Source: Calditrichia bacterium | Lineage (GTDB): Bacteria; Calditrichota; Calditrichia; RBG-13-44-9; J075 | Assembly: GCA_028284905.1 (NCBI GenBank) | Contig: JANQQU010000088.1 | Coordinates: 1 to 64,000, forward strand | Direction of reading: 5' to 3' | DNA length: 64,000 bases | The notes under the pieces: model-generated | The model's database searches: none | What the model was told of the DNA's origin: nothing | The model's input: the letters and a program-made list of their open reading frames with translations, nothing else | Part shown: piece after piece, positions 61,604-64,000 of the stretch | How positions within the stretch are numbered: the first letter of the stretch is position 1 | Layout: the number at the start of each line of letters is the position of its first letter | Position numbers and translations under genes: made by a program

Positions 61604-63670
61604 ATGAGATGTACTACAAAAAGAACAGTCAATTTGCTTGCGTTGGTGGCGATTTTATGGGGAACGCCACTGTGGTCAGATGAAGGGGGAATCACTCAAC
61701 CGGTTTCTCTGCGCTTTCTGGATAGCGCAACTGGAATGGCAATAATTCCGCAGGGAATAACATTGCTGGATTATGAAAACCGACAAACCCTTTCCATTAA
61801 CCCGGTGGAAACTAGCGCTCCGGATCGCATGTCGTTTTGGGTAGCTGATGGTAACTATATCGCTACGGTGCAATCGGATGGCTATCAACCGATGAACGTG
61901 CGCGTCAATGTTGCCGGAGAAACGCCGCCGGCGATGAGCATTTTTCTCGATCCGCTGGAAACGCCAGCTGAATTGACAGATGCATACCTGGATGCCTTGC
62001 GTAAAGATGATGCCACGCTGGTGACGGGATTTATTAGCGATGCCGAGAGTGGATTCCCGCTTGTTGGCGCCCAAATCATTAATCCGCTGGATGGCACGGA
62101 AACAACGACAAATAGTACCGGTTATTTTCGGATATATCTCGATAACGCCCGGGAAAGCGGCTCACTTCGGGTAGAAAAAAATGGCTACATTTCTCAGGAA
62201 TATACCGGGATAGAATTATGGCCGCGCGGGGACTGGCAGTATCCGATTCGCCTCCGGCCCGGTACCGGCAGCGATGCCATCAACGAAAGTAAGGCCGAAC
62301 GCGGTACCGGCACTTGTGCCGATTGCGAACCGGCCGAGCCGGTAGTTGCGGAAGGCGGACTGCCTCCCTTACTGCTTTCTCTGACAATCCGTGTCGGGCG
62401 TAATTGTGGCGGAGGCCCGACATCCTGTACCAGTGTCGATGTGTTATCCCTGGAGACCTACTGCAAACGCGTGTTGGTTTCCGAATGGTTTTCCTGCTGG
62501 GGCTCGTTACCGAATGGATTGAATTCCATGCAAGCCGGGGCAATTGCGATCCGCACTTACGCCGCATGGCACATGTATAATTCCATCAGCGGCAGCTATG
62601 ATATTTGTGACAATACCTTTTGCCAGTTCCTGGGGAATTCTCAGACCAGCAACGGGAATTTTTCTGTGGATGCCACGGCCGGGCGAATTTTGCGGAATGC
62701 AATCGGGCAGGTAGTGCGGGCAGAATATGCTGCAGAAAACAATAACAAGGGATGTGGGAATGGTTTTACCGGCACCGGTTCATCCTGGCCCTGTATTAGT
62801 GATCCGGTTTGTATCAACCAAAGCCCGAATGGACATGGCCGCGGTATGTGCCAGTGGGGATCCGCGCGCTGGGCAAATGGCACGGCGATTTCCACTTCAT
62901 CACCCTGTAATGCCGGCCCGACCCATGGCAATGGCACGAAGAACTGGGAAGAAATTTTGAATCATTATTATCCGGACTATGAAATTGGTTATGCGGTTGG
63001 TGCAGAACTGACCAGTGCGCAGGGATTGCCATCTAACGTTTCTCCGGGGGAAACGACTCAGCTGATTTTTGCACTGGAAGCATTGTCCCCCAGTGAGTTT
63101 TTACTGGGCGCTTCTATTGCACCCAGCGGCAGTTTCGACTGGATCGATGATCCTGATAATGATGTTTTACTGAGTTTGAATAGCGGAACAAATGCAGTCG
63201 GCCGGGATTTTGATATTCCCGCGACAGTGACTGTTGGCGGTAGCTACGATGTGCTGGCAGCAGTTTGGTTTGACTCTGATGAAAATGGCGTTATCAATAC
63301 CGGGGATTTACAGGTGCACGGCATGCGCTTTGAAAATGTGTTAACCATGAATGTTACCGGTCTCACCCCGGTTAATGATTTGCTACCAGGCAGTTTTGAA
63401 CTTGGGCAAAATTTCCCCAATCCATTTAACCCGACAACAACTATTCAGTTTTCGCTGCCCAGCGCCGGTTGGACCACTTTGAAGATCTTTGATACGCTGG
63501 GTCGGAACGTTGCGGTCTTAACCGCTGCTCAACTGAGTGCCGGCAATTATGCCGTAAACTGGGATGCCTCTGCGCTTCCCGCCGGCGTTTATTATTACCG
63601 AATGACAGTCACCGGCAGCGAAGGCACCACCAGCTTTTCAGACAGCAAGCGATTAATACTTGCCAGGTAA
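61604..63670 (+). CDS. Secreted SpoIID/LytB-domain protein with T9SS sorting domain
   Basis: A protein of 688 residues with a signal peptide. An Ig-like/carboxypeptidase-regulatory-like region (VTGFISDAESGFPLVGAQIINPLDGTETTTNSTGYFRIYL) at about 145-215 is followed by a SpoIID-type core. In that core, VDVLSLETYCKRVLVSEWFSCWG, QAGAIAIRTYAAWHM and GRGMCQWGSARWA carry the conserved Glu, the RTYA segment and the CQWGS motif. SpoIID enzymes are lytic transglycosylases for denuded peptidoglycan; several cysteines suggest an extracellular, disulfide-bonded form. The C-terminus is a T9SS type A domain (NFPNPFNPTTTIQFSL). The substrate outside the cell is unknown. TGGAG lies upstream of the ATG. Confidence 0.85.
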   Translation: MRCTTKRTVNLLALVAILWGTPLWSDEGGITQPVSLRFLDSATGMAIIPQGITLLDYENRQTLSINPVETSAPDRMSFWVADGNYIATVQSDGYQPMNVRVNVAGETPPAMSIFLDPLETPAELTDAYLDALRKDDATLVTGFISDAESGFPLVGAQIINPLDGTETTTNSTGYFRIYLDNARESGSLRVEKNGYISQEYTGIELWPRGDWQYPIRLRPGTGSDAINESKAERGTGTCADCEPAEPVVAEGGLPPLLLSLTIRVGRNCGGGPTSCTSVDVLSLETYCKRVLVSEWFSCWGSLPNGLNSMQAGAIAIRTYAAWHMYNSISGSYDICDNTFCQFLGNSQTSNGNFSVDATAGRILRNAIGQVVRAEYAAENNNKGCGNGFTGTGSSWPCISDPVCINQSPNGHGRGMCQWGSARWANGTAISTSSPCNAGPTHGNGTKNWEEILNHYYPDYEIGYAVGAELTSAQGLPSNVSPGETTQLIFALEALSPSEFLLGASIAPSGSFDWIDDPDNDVLLSLNSGTNAVGRDFDIPATVTVGGSYDVLAAVWFDSDENGVINTGDLQVHGMRFENVLTMNVTGLTPVNDLLPGSFELGQNFPNPFNPTTTIQFSLPSAGWTTLKIFDTLGRNVAVLTAAQLSAGNYAVNWDASALPAGVYYYRMTVTGSEGTTSFSDSKRLILAR

Positions 63671-63723
63671 CTTTTAACTGATGAATCGTGCAATCTATCT
63701 AAACCGATGGGACAGAGAAGCGA

Positions 63724-64000
63724 ATGTATAGAATTGAATCGAAAATTGATACCGGCAGCAGCGATTTTAAAGAAAACAAAGCAGCAATGGATAAATTGCT
63801 CGATGAATTAAAATCCCGGGTTGCCGAAGTAAAAAAGGGTGGACCTCCCCATGCCCACAAGGCCCACGAATCCCGGGGAAAACTGTTTGTCCGGGAACGC
63901 CTGAACAAGCTGTTTGATCCCGATACACCTTTCCTGGAATTTTCACAACTCGCTTCCTGGGATATGTATAAAAATCAATCGCCATCTGCCAGCATGGTAA
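63724..64000 (+). CDS. Acyl-CoA carboxylase carboxyltransferase subunit (truncated by window end)
   Basis: The first 92 residues of a carboxyltransferase beta-type subunit, as in propionyl- or methylcrotonyl-CoA carboxylase. It begins MYRIESKIDTGSSDFKENKA. Helical DKLLDELKSRVAEVKKGG leads to KAHESRGKLFVRERLNKLFDPDTPFLEFSQLA, a block diagnostic of the family. The layout (longer N-terminus, then ESRGKL) is more like methylcrotonyl-CoA carboxylase beta than the propionyl type, but the active-site part is beyond the window. The ATG at 63724 follows GACAGAGAAG. Confidence 0.85.
   Translation, partial: MYRIESKIDTGSSDFKENKAAMDKLLDELKSRVAEVKKGGPPHAHKAHESRGKLFVRERLNKLFDPDTPFLEFSQLASWDMYKNQSPSASMV

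Overview
The window looks like chromosomal DNA of a bacterium of the FCB superphylum, most plausibly Calditrichota/KSB1 or a close relative. Three secreted proteins end in a type IX secretion sorting domain opening with the NYPNPFNPSTT-type motif that is very common there. DUF5687 and DUF547 proteins, an ECF-like sigma factor of the TIGR02999 type and a Ser/Thr kinase with TolB-like and TPR parts fit the same assignment. Phylum is inference from gene content; no rRNA or tRNA gene was seen. Base composition is moderate except for an AT-rich island at about 27.88-30.57 kb.

Layout. 0-7.5 kb: four-helix-bundle protein, ECF sigma factor, two T9SS cargo proteins, then a PLP-dependent acyltransferase and a GDPD on the minus strand. 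7.9-15.4 kb: signalling kinase, GNAT plus PIG-L pair, and a very large protease / beta-propeller / outer-membrane barrel fusion. 15.6-27.9 kb: housekeeping genes (glyoxalase-fold protein, DUF6265 lipoprotein, DinB, thpR, recA-recX, HDAC, TlpA, DsbD, dusA, Smg, topA). 28.3-33.4 kb: AT-rich lipoprotein, a composition-chimeric TPR-CHAT protein, an OmpH-like protein and an unknown. 33.5-41.7 kb: rlmI, an active HtrA followed by an apparently inactive HtrA paralogue and a GAF/sigma-54 activator, a glycosyltransferase and NAD kinase. 41.8-46.6 kb: DtxR-family repressor and Mn/Zn ABC transporter with a readable operator. 46.7-55.8 kb: DinB, a histidine-kinase-like protein without its phospho-histidine, GNAT, an ABC exporter linked to a fused glycosyltransferase, a processive GT2 and DUF547. 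56.1-59.8 kb: the most unusual locus (below). 60-64 kb: TolC, a SpoIID-like T9SS protein and the start of an acyl-CoA carboxylase carboxyltransferase.

The strongest candidate for something undescribed is at 55.97-59.46 kb. A well-formed sigma-54 promoter precedes a sigma-54 activator whose N-terminal half aligns by eye over about 300 residues with glutamyl-tRNA reductase but lacks the catalytic cysteine region. Fourteen bases downstream lies a CCA-adding-enzyme homologue in which the DxD, RRD and EDxxR catalytic or recognition motifs have all been lost while its HD domain is intact. Two adjacent, catalytically degenerate tRNA-enzyme folds, one wired to sigma-54 transcription, suggest a regulatory system derived from tRNA-processing enzymes. 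This is inference and needs structural and comparative tests.

Intergenic space is populated by several families of short-period inverted repeats (GGAATGCGGAATTC, GCAAATGA, TTCAGAGTTCAAAG, TCCAATGCTCAATT types), often directly against stop codons. A 206-bp tandem duplication covers the tails of two convergent genes.
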